Source: Siphonobacter aquaeclarae (GTDB taxonomy: Bacteria; Bacteroidota; Bacteroidia; Cytophagales; Spirosomataceae). From it: a stretch of 64,000 bases of DNA. The stretch covers positions 613,515-677,514 of the forward strand of contig NZ_FNGS01000001.1 of assembly GCF_900103285.1 (NCBI RefSeq), written 5' to 3'. Shown here one piece after another: positions 16,579 to 24,832 of this stretch. Each line of letters opens with the position of its first letter. The first letter of the stretch is position 1. A program made the translations under genes and the position numbers. The notes under the pieces are model-generated. The model was not told where the DNA came from and made no database searches. It worked only from the letters and a program-made list of their open reading frames with translations.

Positions 16579-17346
16579 TTATCTATCCTCCATCCACGAC
16601 AAAAAAGAATGCGATTTTTCTTTGTTGACGAGCAGTTTATCCGGCGTTTCCAGCGTCAGCCTGACGTGCAGTTTTCGAAGGAAATAGGGTTCCACCTCCA
16701 TAATCGCATCAAAATTGATGAGATACTGCCGGTTTACCCGGAAAAACTGCCTCGGCGAGACCGAAGCCGTAATCTGATCCAGCGACTGATTCAGGGAATA
16801 CTGTTGCTTGTCAAAACACATGATCCAGGTAATGTCATGCCGGATGAAAAAGAAGGCGATGCTTTCGACCGGTACGGTCTTGTATTTCTGGTCTTTGAAG
16901 ATGAGAAAGCTCGATTTTCCGGTCGGCGGAGGAGGCGCCAGCCGGGATAGCAAATCCGTCAGATCCGGCAAGGCTTTCTGCTGGAAGAAGTTTTTCAACT
17001 CGTCTACTTTCCGCAGCGCATCCCGGATGTCCTGCTCGGAGAAGGGCTTCAGGACGTAGTCCACGCCGTTGTTTTTGAAAGCTTCGAGCGAGTATTCGTC
17101 AAACGCCGTACAAAAAACCACGGGGCAGGTAATTTTAACCGACTTGAAAATGTCGAAACAAAGTGCGTCAGCGAGCTGAATATCCATAAAAATCAGGTCG
17201 GGCATCGGCCCGGCCGACAGCGCCGCAACCGACCCCTCTACACTCTGATACTGTCCGACAATACGACTTTCAGGACGCAGCTCCGCCAGTATCCGGATCA
17301 GGGATTTGGCGGTACGGATCTCGTCCTCAATGATGATGATGTTCAT
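16579..17346 (-). CDS. LytTR-family response regulator
   Basis: A 255-residue two-domain regulator. The receiver (~1-120) has acidic residues in IIIIEDE, the phospho-acceptor D55 in LIFMDIQLAD and K100 in YVLKPFS. The LytTR DNA-binding domain (~145-250) is marked by SIAFFFIRHD and FFRVNRQYLINFDAI. The start codon lies inside the end of the cognate kinase gene (20-bp overlap), so translation is coupled. LytTR regulators bind direct repeats; targets cannot be named, but the minus-strand ABC pair downstream is a candidate. Confidence 0.94.
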   Translation of the reverse strand: MNIIIIEDEIRTAKSLIRILAELRPESRIVGQYQSVEGSVAALSAGPMPDLIFMDIQLADALCFDIFKSVKITCPVVFCTAFDEYSLEAFKNNGVDYVLKPFSEQDIRDALRKVDELKNFFQQKALPDLTDLLSRLAPPPPTGKSSFLIFKDQKYKTVPVESIAFFFIRHDITWIMCFDKQQYSLNQSLDQITASVSPRQFFRVNRQYLINFDAIMEVEPYFLRKLHVRLTLETPDKLLVNKEKSHSFLSWMEDR

Positions 17347-18337
17347 AAATAAGCGGAAGTTTTACCTGGAAGACGTTCTCTTCCCGGACGACGTCAATAT
17401 GGCGGCCCAGCAGGTGTTCGTAGCGTAAATCGATGTTTTTCAGGCCCACGCCGGTAGAAGGTTCGCCGGTTTTGGGCCGAAGGTCGTTCTCCAGCACAAT
17501 ACACCCGTTTTCCTCGAAAAGGCGGATCTTGAGCGGTTTGTCCAGCGAAACAACATTATGCTTGATGCAATTTTCGACCAGCAGCTGAAGGGTAAACGGC
17601 GGAATGAGCGTTTGCAGCGTTTTCGGTTCGAGCGTACCGGTAAACGTAAAGCCTCCGGCAAATCTCGCCTGCTGCAGGTACAGATAGGCGTTGAGAATTT
17701 CCATCTCTTCCTGTACGTGGATTAGGTCGAGCTTGCGGCTTTCGAGCGTGAAGCGGTAGAAATTGGAGAGCTTGAGGATGAAATCCACCGCCTCTTTCTC
17801 CCCGTCTTCGACCATAGCCTTCAGTGTATTGAGACTGTTGAAGAGAAAATGAGGATTGACCTGCTGTTTGAGCAACTCGTACTGCGCGCTCAGGTTATCG
17901 CTTTTAGTCCGTTCCAGCTCCATGTTAACATGCTGATTCACATAGTTTTGCTGCAACAGACGGAGAAACATGAAAAACACCAGGTTGATCAGAATGCCAC
18001 GCACTTCCACCATCAGCATCGTCGGCCCGAACGGAATATGCGACAAAATCAGCTGCTGAATCCACGCCAACGCCAGCATGAGGACGAGACCAAACACCAG
18101 GCTGCTCATCAGTTCCCGGTAGGAAATACTCTGACGCTTCGGCGAGTTCGCTTTCCGCGCGATCAGGTACAAATTGAAATACCACATCGCGACCGCGAAG
18201 GAAGCGGTAAGCGCGGCGTTCGCCGCTGCCTCCGGCGCCCTGAAAACCGGCTCGGCAATCATGGGTACGGACGACAGCAGTCCCAGAATCAGGGAGCTGA
18301 TCCAGATCGTGGCGGTCGATATCTTGAGGTTTTTCAT
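17327..18337 (-). CDS. LytS-like sensor histidine kinase (His_kinase family)
   Basis: A 336-residue kinase with four predicted N-terminal membrane helices (to ~residue 130), a short coiled coil, the phospho-acceptor motif QVNPHFLFNSLNTLKAM, and a GHKL ATPase domain with LLVENCIKHNVV (N-box) and TGVGLKNIDLRYEHL (G-box). It phosphorylates the overlapping LytTR regulator. ATG 18337 was chosen over the in-frame TTG at 18349, which would overlap the previous gene. Four His codons at its 3' end double as the IIII of the regulator's N-terminus. The genes upstream encode a haem-binding protein and a lipoprotein, hinting at a redox or envelope signal. Confidence 0.92.
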   Translation of the reverse strand: MKNLKISTATIWISSLILGLLSSVPMIAEPVFRAPEAAANAALTASFAVAMWYFNLYLIARKANSPKRQSISYRELMSSLVFGLVLMLALAWIQQLILSHIPFGPTMLMVEVRGILINLVFFMFLRLLQQNYVNQHVNMELERTKSDNLSAQYELLKQQVNPHFLFNSLNTLKAMVEDGEKEAVDFILKLSNFYRFTLESRKLDLIHVQEEMEILNAYLYLQQARFAGGFTFTGTLEPKTLQTLIPPFTLQLLVENCIKHNVVSLDKPLKIRLFEENGCIVLENDLRPKTGEPSTGVGLKNIDLRYEHLLGRHIDVVREENVFQVKLPLIYEHHHH

Positions 18338-18345
18338 CGGTTCTG

Positions 18346-18765
18346 TCAAAGCTGCGGCGGAAATACAGCCGGCCGGTGGGCGAAGATAGCGGCAATACGT
18401 GCTGTTGGTTTTCCGGGAGCGCTTCCCTGTTCGAGCCGGTAGACCAGCTGTCCGCCTGCCGCTACCGAAATCGATTCGACGCTTCGGACCGCTCCGTTGA
18501 TGTGGCTACCGTACCAGTTCTGATTATCAGTCTGTTCGAAAATCACAAGCCGGAATACCGCACCCGGTTCGGGGTGCCGGTAGCCCGCCCGGGCACTCCG
18601 ACCGGCGGCCGTGTTTCCGAAGAGCAGCGCCATCGTTTTTTGACGGGTGTTCGCAAAAGCGGTGATGACGGTCAGGTTGCCGGCGTCGAAAAAATCGCGG
18701 ACGGGTTGAGGTTGCTGTGTACAGGAGGTTGCCGCCAGCGCGGCGGCGATCAGAAATTTCTTCAT
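18346..18765 (-). CDS. Small lipoprotein of unknown function in the haem protein/LytS operon
   Basis: A 139-residue protein whose signal sequence ends in a lipobox (LAATSC, Cys at about residue 15), so it is probably an envelope lipoprotein. I do not recognise a domain in the mature part; it has an aromatic-poor beta-like composition with phrases such as RLVIFEQTDNQNWYGSHIN. Its ATG overlaps the stop of the upstream cytochrome-like gene by 4 bp (ATGA), and the kinase ATG lies 8 bp after its stop, so it sits inside one operon. A sensory accessory role for the kinase is an inference from position only. Confidence 0.72.
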   Translation of the reverse strand: MKKFLIAAALAATSCTQQPQPVRDFFDAGNLTVITAFANTRQKTMALLFGNTAAGRSARAGYRHPEPGAVFRLVIFEQTDNQNWYGSHINGAVRSVESISVAAGGQLVYRLEQGSAPGKPTARIAAIFAHRPAVFPPQL

Positions 18766-19712
18766 GGTTTTGCAGGAGATATGGCAGGAAGATTAAACAC
18801 GTAATCGTTCTTCTCCGCAATCTGATGGCAGTTGTAGCAGGTAGTATTGAAAAGGGCCGTCTTGCCATAGGGCTTGAGTGTCAGCCCGTTAAACTTCGCA
18901 AAACCCCAACCTGCCGTATCCGGAAAGCGTTCGGGATCTTTCACCATCATCTGAATACTGTTGAGCGAACCGGGCGTAATGTCTCCGTTGGCCTCTTCGA
19001 TGCTATTCCAGACAGCTTTGACGAGGATACTGCCGGCCGGAAAGGGGCGGTTTTCCTTCGCCGCCTTGACCGCTGCCGGATTTCCATAAAGAATGCGGAT
19101 ACTGTGCAGATCAAAGCGATTGGTGGTGCTGATTACCTGCCAGTTACGGTAGTCCGGCAGGTAGGCAATGCCATTGGCCGCTACCGGGCGCACGTGGATA
19201 GTCTTCGTCTCCCGCTGTAGCTGTTCAAATTCTCTTGCTTCCTGATTGACGACGGTACTGTCGTGGTATTTCGACGGGCTGAGGCTGCGTACGTACTTTT
19301 TCAACACATCGAGATCGGTACCCGTCAACCGGGCTTCCGGATGCAGGGCGGCGTACGGCTTGAGGGGCATGCGTCCCATGGCGACCATATTCACCATTTC
19401 CCAGAGTTTCCCTTGCTGATCGGCCGGAGCGAGGCTATCGAAAGTGGAGAAATTGAACCGGGTCCGGGCCGCCTCCACATCCGCGGCGATGAGCCAGGAT
19501 ACCGGCGCGATTTTATCGTACCAGGTCAGTTTTGTTTCGTTCGAATGGCAGTCGTAACAGGCCTTCCGGAAAATGGCCGTAACCTCTGCCGGCGCCTGGA
19601 TCGGGCGAGTTACCGGCGGATTTTCGACAGGTTTCCGGACCCACTGGAGCGCTAGTAGGACCGCCAGGAAGGCAGTCGCCGCAAGCAGTACTGGTTTATA
19701 TGTTGTTTTCAT
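18762..19712 (-). CDS. Haem-binding and cytochrome P460-like protein
   Basis: A 316-residue exported or membrane-anchored protein (helix at ~6-22). The N-terminal part fits the haem_bd family: FRKACYDCHSNETK carries a CxxCH c-type haem site, followed by YDKIAPVSWLIAADVEAAR and MVAMGRMPLKPYAALHPEARLT. The rest resembles cytochrome P460 (NGIAYLPDYRNWQVISTTNR; FNTTCYNCHQIAEKNDYVF) with a second CxxCH. It probably acts as a periplasmic electron carrier or haem redox protein. ATG 19712 (MKTTYKP) was chosen over TTG 19733. It is the first gene of a four-gene minus-strand operon ending in the LytS/LytTR pair. Confidence 0.85.
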   Translation of the reverse strand: MKTTYKPVLLAATAFLAVLLALQWVRKPVENPPVTRPIQAPAEVTAIFRKACYDCHSNETKLTWYDKIAPVSWLIAADVEAARTRFNFSTFDSLAPADQQGKLWEMVNMVAMGRMPLKPYAALHPEARLTGTDLDVLKKYVRSLSPSKYHDSTVVNQEAREFEQLQRETKTIHVRPVAANGIAYLPDYRNWQVISTTNRFDLHSIRILYGNPAAVKAAKENRPFPAGSILVKAVWNSIEEANGDITPGSLNSIQMMVKDPERFPDTAGWGFAKFNGLTLKPYGKTALFNTTCYNCHQIAEKNDYVFNLPAISPAKP

Positions 19713-19865
19713 GACGATCGTTTTTTGAATCAAACTAACTGACTGTCAACCACCTAACCTGTTGTTTTCGCGCCGAACCGGACACGATTGCCTGCAAAGC
19801 GGACAATACCGGAGGCGAAAAAAAGGGAGACACTTTCCGCGCCTCCCCTAAGTCAGAATCAGCTG

Positions 19866-20315
19866 CTAAACCCGCACCTGGATCGTCACGTTGATGTTTC
19901 CACGGGTCGCTTTCGAGTACGGACAGGTTTCGTGTGCAGCCTGTACCAGGGCGACGGCCTGCTCAGACGTCAGCCCCGGCAGGTTAACGTTCAGGCGGGC
20001 CTGGAGGCGGAAACCGTCTTCACCCGTTGCCAGATCCACCTCCGTATCCACCGAGACATCGGCAGGAACGGTCACCTGTAAACGTGAGGCGTTGTGTTTC
20101 ATCGCGCCGATGAAGCAGGCCGACCAGCCCGCCGCGAGCAATTGCTCGGGGTTGGTGCCGGTTCCTTTGGTTCCGGGCGTGGAAAGGGCTATGTCGAGGC
20201 GGCCGTCGCTGCTGCGGGCAGCGCCTTCCCGGCCTCCCGTGATGTGGACCTGACCGGTGTAGAGTACCTGTGACACCGCAAACGGGGTCGATTGAAATGC
20301 ATTGGATGTTTCCAT
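19866..20315 (-). CDS. Organic hydroperoxide resistance protein (OsmC/Ohr family)
   Basis: A 149-residue thiol peroxidase of the Ohr subfamily that reduces organic hydroperoxides, usually with dihydrolipoyl proteins as reductant. The two catalytic cysteines are in place: C67 in LLAAGWSACFIGAM (peroxidatic) and C131 in AHETCPYSKATRGN (resolving). The NPEQLLAAG motif and the ending NINVTIQV are typical. ATG 20315 was chosen because conservation begins there; the open frame to 20516 carries only antisense sequence of the neighbour. It lies 25 bp after the hydrolase gene and may be co-transcribed. Confidence 0.93.
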   Translation of the reverse strand: METSNAFQSTPFAVSQVLYTGQVHITGGREGAARSSDGRLDIALSTPGTKGTGTNPEQLLAAGWSACFIGAMKHNASRLQVTVPADVSVDTEVDLATGEDGFRLQARLNVNLPGLTSEQAVALVQAAHETCPYSKATRGNINVTIQVRV

Positions 20316-20340
20316 GGTTTTTTCGGGATTGACTGATTGA

Positions 20341-21318
20341 CTAGGGATTACTGAACTGATTGGCTTCGATAATAGCGGCAGCGAAGGCTTCCGGCGCTTC
20401 CTGCGGGAGATTGTGACCGGCGCCTTTGACGATATGGTGTACGTGCCGTCCGGTAAACTTCCGTGCATAGGCGGAGCCGTCTCCCGCCGGAACGACGCCG
20501 TCAGAATCGCCGTCAAGCGTAACGGTCGGGACAGTAATGGCCGGAGCTTCCGCCAGCCTCCGCTCGATGGCTTCGTATTGCGGGTCCCCCGGTTCCAGGC
20601 TCAGCCGCCAGCGGTAGTTATGGAGCACAATTGCCACATAATCAGGATTTTGAAAAGAAGCGACAGCTTTTTCGTAGGTCGCATCGTCAAAATTCCAGCG
20701 GGGTGATACACTTTTCCAGATGAGTTGATTGAAATCGTGCCAGTTGGCGGTGTATCCGGCTTTCCCGCGGTCTGTCGCGAAGTAATACTGATACCACCAG
20801 CCATACTCGACTTTCGGCGGAAGGGGCTGTTTGTTTCGTTCGAGGTTGTTGATGAGGTAGCCGTTGACGGATACCAGCGCCTGGCAGCGTTCCGGCCACA
20901 GCGCCGCGAGGATGTCGGCAGTGCGGGCGCCCCAGTCGAACCCGCCCAGAATAGCCTTTTGAATGTGAAGCGCATCCATCAGGGCGAGGATGTCGGCGGC
21001 GATAGCGGCCTGCTGTCCGTTGCGGAAGGTATCGTCGGACAAAAAGCGGGTAGTGCCGTGGCCGCGAAGGTGCGGAACGACCACGCGGTAGCCCTTTTCG
21101 GCAAGGATGCCGGCCGTTTTTTCGTAGCTGTGGATGTCGTACGGCCAGCCGTGGAGAAGGATGACGGGCTGGCCCGTGGCCGGTCCGGCTTCGGCATATC
21201 CGACGTTGAGGACGCCGGCGTTGATTTGTTTGAGGGTATCGAAGGAATTCGTCTGAGCGGCGGCTATTCCTTGTAACAAAAAGAGAATCAGGGAGATGGC
21301 AATAGGTCTGCGATTCAT
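20341..21318 (-). CDS. Exported alpha/beta hydrolase, epoxide hydrolase/dehalogenase-like
   Basis: A 325-residue alpha/beta hydrolase with a cleavable signal peptide (to ~AAAQT, residue 23). The oxyanion motif HGWP is at 56-59. The nucleophile elbow reads GGFDWGA with Asp at 128, so it belongs to the Asp-nucleophile group (epoxide hydrolases and haloalkane dehalogenases), not the Ser esterases. The acid lies in TLDGDSDGVVPAG and the base His in KGAGHNLPQE. The periplasmic location is unusual for the group and suggests detoxification of an exogenous compound. It is followed by the Ohr gene. Confidence 0.87.
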   Translation of the reverse strand: MNRRPIAISLILFLLQGIAAAQTNSFDTLKQINAGVLNVGYAEAGPATGQPVILLHGWPYDIHSYEKTAGILAEKGYRVVVPHLRGHGTTRFLSDDTFRNGQQAAIAADILALMDALHIQKAILGGFDWGARTADILAALWPERCQALVSVNGYLINNLERNKQPLPPKVEYGWWYQYYFATDRGKAGYTANWHDFNQLIWKSVSPRWNFDDATYEKAVASFQNPDYVAIVLHNYRWRLSLEPGDPQYEAIERRLAEAPAITVPTVTLDGDSDGVVPAGDGSAYARKFTGRHVHHIVKGAGHNLPQEAPEAFAAAIIEANQFSNP

Positions 21319-21477
21319 GACAGGAGTTGTTTGGTGCCTTTCGGTGATCCAAAACTCCTCACAGACGACCGGTTCGGGAACGGGTTTTCAGCCGAACCGG
21401 ACAAAAGAGGGGCGGAAGCGGACGATTGGGGGGGTTAAAGGGCGGGAGCCAGAGGGTGGCAAGTATGACTCCATACT

Positions 21478-21543
21478 TTCTGTGAAGTCTGTGTAGTCTG
21501 TGAGAGATATTTTTTTCTCACAGACTACACAGACTTCACAGAA
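21478..21543. repeat. Perfect 28-bp extragenic inverted repeat (TCTGTGAAG type)
   Basis: The arm 21478-21505 (beginning TTCTGTGAAGTCTGTGTAG) is exactly complementary to 21516-21543, with a 10-nt T-rich loop. Each arm is itself built from CTGTG units. It lies between nagA and the hydrolase gene. There is no T tract after the stem in the minus direction, so a terminator role is not supported; it looks like a dispersed extragenic palindrome or a mobile miniature element. Confidence 0.85.
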
Positions 21544-21564
21544 AAATAAACAAGCCTTCGTTTT

Positions 21565-21605
21565 TGCGGCGCATGCCCCTATGCCCCATGCGCCCTGCCC
21601 CCAAA
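21565..21605. repeat. Third copy of the ATGGGGCA/TGCCCC repeat, overlapping the nagA 3' end
   Basis: Units of the type GCATGCCCCTATGCCCCATG and GCCCTGCCCCC match the family seen at 10314-10390 and 10488-10550. The last codons of nagA (GGRAHGA stop) are written by this repeat. Confidence 0.6.
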
Positions 21606-22769
21606 CACCACCCTCCCCTCCACCATCGTCCATCTAACGTCAATATTTTCATCAAAAAGAACCAGATCAGCGTCTTTTCCGACGGCGATCGATCCTTTGC
21701 GGGTATCGATGCCCATGATGCGGGCCGGGGTAAGACTTGCGGCGCGAACGGCCTCGTGGAGCGGTACTGCTGCCAGATCGCGGAAAGTCCGGACGAGGCG
21801 GTTTGCCGTCGCCACACTCCCCGCAAACGAAGTACGGTCAGGCAATTTCGCGACGCCGTCTTCCACAATCACGCGCAGACCATTCTTTTCCGAACCCAGG
21901 ATACTCTCTCCCGGCGGCATACCCGCTGCCCGCATGGCGTCTGTAATCAGGGCTATCCGGTCAATGCCTTTGACTTTGTAAATCAGCTTCAGCAACGGCG
22001 CCGGCAGGTGGACGCCGTCCGCAATTACTTCCACGTCGATTTCGTCGAGGAGGTATACGCTTTCGATGACACCGGCATACCGGAAGGCATTCCGCCGCAT
22101 CACACCCGACATCGCCGAATAGAAATGCGTCGCCAGCGAATAGCCGCTTTCCACGGCTGCGACGACCTCGTCGTACACCGCATCGGTATGCGCCAGTGCA
22201 GCCAATACACCCCGTTCTTTCAGGCATCTTCCGAAAGCCAATGCGCCGGGCAATTCCGGCGCGGCGCTCCACCGGACGATATCCGGGCTGTAATCCAGAA
22301 TACGCTGGTATTCAGCCGGATCGGGATTCCGGATATACCGGGGGTCCTGCGCGCCACGCTGCGACAACGCGAAATACGGCCCCTCGAGGTGCATACCCAG
22401 AAAGGCCGCGCCGCGGGTATTGACGCGGCGGGCGGCGGTATAGGCGTCGAGTGTTGCCAGCAGGTCATCCGTTTCAGCGGTGAGCGTGGTCGGTACCAGC
22501 GCCGTGGTGCCGTAGCGGGCGTGTGTTTCGGCTATGGTCAGAAACGCTTCCGGCGTTCCATCCATGAAATCGGCTCCGCCGCCGCCGTGCACATGCAGGT
22601 CGATGAAGCCGGGCGACAGGTAGCATCCCCCGGCATCGATGACCTGCGCGTCCGCCATGTCGGTTTCTCCGACGTGAACAATTTTTCCGTCTTCCACATA
22701 CACATTACCCCCGTCCAGTATCCGGAAAGGGGTAATGATGCGGGCATTGGTTAGAATATAACGCGCCAT
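21579..22769 (-). CDS. nagA: N-acetylglucosamine-6-phosphate deacetylase
   Basis: A 396-residue amidohydrolase that converts GlcNAc-6-P (and often GalNAc-6-P) into the amino sugar phosphate plus acetate. Family landmarks are the metal site (FIDLHVHGGGGADFMD), the Glu ligand in MHLEGPYFA, His ligands in LAALAHTDA and LATHFYSAM, and the catalytic Asp in ALITDAMRAAGMPPG. The frame is open further upstream, but ATG 22769 overlaps the transporter stop as TGATG and starts the conserved [11 protein letters not shown], so it was chosen. It is the last gene of the susC-to-nagA operon. Its final residues fall within an extragenic repeat. Confidence 0.95.
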   Translation of the reverse strand: MARYILTNARIITPFRILDGGNVYVEDGKIVHVGETDMADAQVIDAGGCYLSPGFIDLHVHGGGGADFMDGTPEAFLTIAETHARYGTTALVPTTLTAETDDLLATLDAYTAARRVNTRGAAFLGMHLEGPYFALSQRGAQDPRYIRNPDPAEYQRILDYSPDIVRWSAAPELPGALAFGRCLKERGVLAALAHTDAVYDEVVAAVESGYSLATHFYSAMSGVMRRNAFRYAGVIESVYLLDEIDVEVIADGVHLPAPLLKLIYKVKGIDRIALITDAMRAAGMPPGESILGSEKNGLRVIVEDGVAKLPDRTSFAGSVATANRLVRTFRDLAAVPLHEAVRAASLTPARIMGIDTRKGSIAVGKDADLVLFDENIDVRWTMVEGRVVFGGRAHGA

Positions 22770-24079
22770 CAGCGGGTCCATTTTCGTATCCGGCAACCCC
22801 GGAACGCGTAAAATACCAGGTAAAGATAGCACGGCAGTAATACCCAGTACCCGCTCCGGACGCCGGCCAGGTCCGAAACGTATCCATACACCAGCGGCAG
22901 CAGGGCGTTTCCGCACAGCCCCATGATGAGGAGGGATGCGCCGAGTTTGGTAAAGCGCCCGAGGCCGTCCATCGCCAGGGGCCAGATACCGGCCCATACC
23001 AGGGAATTGGCTAATCCAAGCAATACCACCATCCACAGAGACAAATCAGCGGAGTGCCCGAGCAACCGGATATTCCCACCGGCAAACAGGATCAGCAGCG
23101 TCAGTACGGTCCCGAGCAAGGTACAGAAGCACAACGCCGCGCGTTGATTTACATACCTGGGAATCAATACAATACCGAGCAGGTATCCCACTATCGTCAT
23201 CGCAAGGGTGTACGACGGAAATACCTTTGCCTCCAGCAGACCTATACCCATAGATCCGGCATATCCGATGACCGTGTCGACCGCGATTACCTGCGTACCT
23301 ACATGAAGGAAGATAGCAAGGGCGCCCAGTATCAGGTGGGGGAACTGGAAGATGGAAGTCTTGCCGGCATTCGCTTCCGCGACGGCATCCGTTTCATGTT
23401 CGGTATCGATTTCGGGAAGCGGCGAGAGGCGTACCGCGATTCCCAGTCCTGCCAGAATAACCCCCATGACGCCGTAGGGGAGAATCACCCGCCGGATGAA
23501 TCCATCCAGCGCGGCTTCTTTCTCCGCACCAGTCATCTGCGCCAGATCCTGAAGAAACTGCCCGTCCGTCGCCCGCAGAATCACCGCTGCCAGGAGTATC
23601 GGTGCGAGAATCCCCGCGCCTTTGTTGCAAATGCCCATGACGCTGATGCGCTGGGCAGCACTTTCCGGCGGCCCCAGCAGGGTGATGTACGGGTTGGCAG
23701 CCGTTTGCAGCAAGGCCAGCCCGAGTCCGATGGTAAAAAGTCCGGTCAGGAAAAGCCCGTACGTACGCGTCAGCGCGGCAGGTATGAACAGGAACGCGCC
23801 CACGGCCATCACCCAGAAACCCAGCATAATTCCCTTTCGGAAGCCGGTTTTCTTCAAGACAAAAGAAGAAGGTACCGACATCACGAAGTAGGCAATGTAA
23901 AACGCAAAGGCCACCAGGTACGACTGAAAGTGGTTGAGTTCGCAGGCTATCTTGAAATAGGGAATCAGGATGGCATTGATCCACGACACAAACCCGAAAA
24001 TGAAAAACAGCGTACCGATGATCAGGAGGGAAATCCGGGTATCTCTCCGGGTCAGTTCACTGACGGGGACTGCCTTCAT
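22769..24079 (-). CDS. MFS sugar transporter, FucP/NagP type
   Basis: A 436-residue major-facilitator permease with 12 predicted helices. It fits the FucP/GluP/NagP group: [18 protein letters not shown] in helix 1, an N-terminal half with [15 protein letters not shown], and [16 protein letters not shown] in the middle. Placed between nagB and nagA, it should carry N-acetylhexosamine (GlcNAc or GalNAc) across the inner membrane by proton symport. Its ATG overlaps the nagB stop by 4 bp and its stop overlaps the nagA start by 1 bp. No hexosamine kinase gene is seen in this operon, so phosphorylation must be provided by another locus. Confidence 0.92.
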   Translation of the reverse strand: MKAVPVSELTRRDTRISLLIIGTLFFIFGFVSWINAILIPYFKIACELNHFQSYLVAFAFYIAYFVMSVPSSFVLKKTGFRKGIMLGFWVMAVGAFLFIPAALTRTYGLFLTGLFTIGLGLALLQTAANPYITLLGPPESAAQRISVMGICNKGAGILAPILLAAVILRATDGQFLQDLAQMTGAEKEAALDGFIRRVILPYGVMGVILAGLGIAVRLSPLPEIDTEHETDAVAEANAGKTSIFQFPHLILGALAIFLHVGTQVIAVDTVIGYAGSMGIGLLEAKVFPSYTLAMTIVGYLLGIVLIPRYVNQRAALCFCTLLGTVLTLLILFAGGNIRLLGHSADLSLWMVVLLGLANSLVWAGIWPLAMDGLGRFTKLGASLLIMGLCGNALLPLVYGYVSDLAGVRSGYWVLLPCYLYLVFYAFRGCRIRKWTR

Positions 24080-24819
24080 GCCAGACGTGTTTCGAGCAGG
24101 GAGGCCGACGGTTCATCGAGGTAAAAGCGGCAATCGGCATGCTCCCGGAGAATACTCGCCGGATACCGGTTGCTCACCGGTTGCTCCAGGCTGTCTTTGA
24201 CGGCCTGCGCCTTCCTGGCGTCCGGAACCGAACAAATGATGTGCCGGGACTTCAGAATCTGACGGACCGACATGGAGATCGCTTGTGTCGGAACTTCTTG
24301 CAGCGACCCGAACCAGCCTTCGTTCATCTGCTGACGGCGGCAGGGCTCGTCGAGGTCGACGATGAGGTACGCCTTTTCCGTCTCAAAATCAGCCGGAGGA
24401 TCGTTGAAAGCCAGGTGCCCGTTTTCGCCTACGCCCACCAGCGCGACGTCGATCGGATACTGCGCGATGTCCCGGCCGAGTTGGGCGGCTACCTCTTCGG
24501 GATTTCCTTCTCCGTCGATCAGAAAGACAGCTTTCAGTGGGGAAACCCGCGCCAGGAACCGTTCCTTCAGGTATTTACGGAAGCTCGCCGGATGCGCTTC
24601 CGGCAAGCCGATGTACTCGTCGAGGTGAAACATTACTACTTTGCTCCAGTCGATTTCTTCCGAAATCAATTGCCGGAGCGTTTCGAACTGGCTGGTGCCG
24701 GTAGCGAGGATGACGTGCGCGGTACCGCGCTCCGCAATGGCGGCGCGGATCAATGCCGCGGTTTCCCGGCCGGCGAGCGTGCCGAGCTCGCGGCTGGAGG
24801 GTAAAATGGATACTTGCAT
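24076..24819 (-). CDS. nagB: Glucosamine-6-phosphate deaminase
   Basis: A 247-residue sugar-phosphate isomerase/deaminase that turns GlcN-6-P (or a GalN-6-P-like substrate) into a ketose-6-phosphate and ammonia. Signatures are [25 protein letters not shown] and [15 protein letters not shown], which holds the active-site Glu/Asn/His. Start ATG 24819 ([13 protein letters not shown]) was chosen: the open frame upstream reads antisense to the neighbour. It lies 13 bp after the GH109 gene and overlaps the transporter by 4 bp. Because GH109 releases GalNAc, an AgaS-like role on galactosamine phosphate is possible, but the motifs are NagB-like. Confidence 0.93.
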   Translation of the reverse strand: MQVSILPSSRELGTLAGRETAALIRAAIAERGTAHVILATGTSQFETLRQLISEEIDWSKVVMFHLDEYIGLPEAHPASFRKYLKERFLARVSPLKAVFLIDGEGNPEEVAAQLGRDIAQYPIDVALVGVGENGHLAFNDPPADFETEKAYLIVDLDEPCRRQQMNEGWFGSLQEVPTQAISMSVRQILKSRHIICSVPDARKAQAVKDSLEQPVSNRYPASILREHADCRFYLDEPSASLLETRLA

Positions 24820-24832
24820 GTAAAAACGAGGA

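Noticed and set aside
21478-21543. Rho-independent terminator after nagA
   Set aside because: The stem is not followed by a T tract in the minus direction, and its internal repeat structure fits an extragenic palindrome better.
21579-23036. Longer NagA with about 90 extra N-terminal residues
   Set aside because: The extra part reads within the upstream transporter gene in another frame; the TGATG overlap gives a standard start at 22769.
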